Positions 63,354 through 64,000 of a DNA stretch of 64,000 bases are shown here, piece by piece. Both the position numbers and the translations under genes were made by a program. The notes below the pieces were generated by a model. That model made no database searches and was not told where the DNA came from. It saw only the letters and a list, made by a program, of their open reading frames with translations. This DNA comes from Metaphire vulgaris (lineage: Eukaryota; Annelida; Clitellata; Crassiclitellata; Megascolecidae). The number at the start of each line of letters is the position of its first letter. The stretch's first letter is position 1. Location of the stretch: positions 11,600,725 through 11,664,724 of the forward strand of contig CM030837.1 of the NCBI GenBank assembly GCA_018105865.1, written 5' to 3'.

Positions 63354-64000
63354 GGGCTGCACCAAATAGGGTTTTTAGTTATTCGGACGAATACGAATAG
63401 TCAGTTTCACTATTCAATGAATAACGAATACAAATAGTGTATACGATACCTCTCCCGCTGCAAGTCGCCATAATTAGGTCAACAATAGTGCTGTGTGCTA
63501 TTATAATACTACATATAAAGAGTCCTCATTATAACTTATATATAAGTATACTTAGTATAGCTTACCAACTTCCATTGTAGACAAAAGGCAAATTAAACAT
63601 GCAAAGTAGAAGTAAAGACTTCAAGACCATCTGTTTGTATGCGTATGGTTTTTGTAAGGCATATGATTATGCATCGCAATTGTTGTGAATGACCTCGAGG
63701 AACCACCGCCGCAAGAAATGACGGCACTGAACAACGTACACGTTGCTTTATTTTCAGCTTCATAAATCTTAAAAACTTCCAAATCTAGCTTCGCTTATCC
63801 ATCGCTAACTGAAGCAACGATATTTTATTTTAATTTTTATTCAAAGAAGAAAATTAATTACAACATGTTTTATTAGCGTTACCGTTTGGTTTAACTAATA
63901 GATTGACATGTTCTGCCCAGAAACGGACAGAATTAGTTTTTTAGCGCAAGTTCGCAATATACATTTGTATAGTGCTATTTGGCTAGGAAAATAGAACAAA
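63354..64000 (+). mobile_element. Start of a hAT-like element cut by the window edge
   Basis: TAGGGCTGCACCAAATAGGG followed by repeated ATTCG, GAATA and CGAAT phrases matches the style of widespread hAT MITEs (TAGGGCTGCAC ends). The right end is outside the window or not identified. Confidence 0.5.

Noticed and set aside
50594..64000. Further upstream EFR3 exons within the window
   Set aside because: No minus-strand segment matching the EFR3 region before exon a, with suitable splice sites, was found; they probably lie to the right of the window.

Overview
The window is animal nuclear DNA with long repeat-filled introns. The style suggests a marine invertebrate; the species cannot be told from the sequence. 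The repeat mix is one Ty1/copia element, several CR1/L2-like and RTE-like LINEs, tRNA-type SINEs, piggyBac, hAT and TA-target MITEs, Helitron traces, foldback elements and satellites. It carries the 3' part of one host gene and dozens of mobile elements, many nested in each other. The host gene is an EFR3 homologue (plasma-membrane scaffold of the PI4-kinase alpha complex; Drosophila rolling blackout). It lies on the minus strand as eight phase-compatible exons: 50432-50593, 38284-38409, 37420-37496, 25542-25672, 23316-23404, 18513-18561, 18254-18360 and 9138-9329. These encode the last 310 residues and end in a tail closely matching the vertebrate EFR3 C-terminus. Upstream exons were not found and probably lie beyond the right edge. 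Layout: 1-420 is a palindromic 18-bp minisatellite. 881-6868 is bounded by inverted arrays of a 15-bp GGTACC-containing unit and contains a young copia element (1878-6398) with identical LTRs, a 5-bp target duplication and open gag and pol frames. 9.1-19.2 kb is the last EFR3 intron and neighbouring exons. It holds a decayed TTAA-flanked piggyBac element with LINEs inside, a piggyBac-derived MITE that kept transposase ends, and two Mutator/foldback-type palindromes, each with an exact 9-bp target duplication. 19.9-29.5 kb holds a TIR element built from GA-rich repeats, a TTAA-flanked palindromic family with six copies in the window, and a 559-bp near-perfect tandem duplication. 29.5-36.9 kb is one RTE-like LINE split by at least seven later insertions. 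39-50 kb has a TA-flanked MITE carrying a SINE, a second heavily interrupted LINE, hAT MITEs with exact 8-bp duplications, a Helitron helicase fragment and a LINE copy in the inverted layout expected from twin priming. 51-64 kb has more LINE debris, a 3.7-kb element with about 665-bp inverted arms, a 525-bp unit repeated three times and an L2-like LINE with a decayed RT. Apart from copia gag and pol, the long open frames are decayed transposon genes or chance translations of repeats. The clearest unexplained structures are the paired foldback elements at 16.2-17.4 kb, the TTAA-flanked palindromic family, and the piggyBac derivatives with repeated C-terminal cysteine-rich segments.
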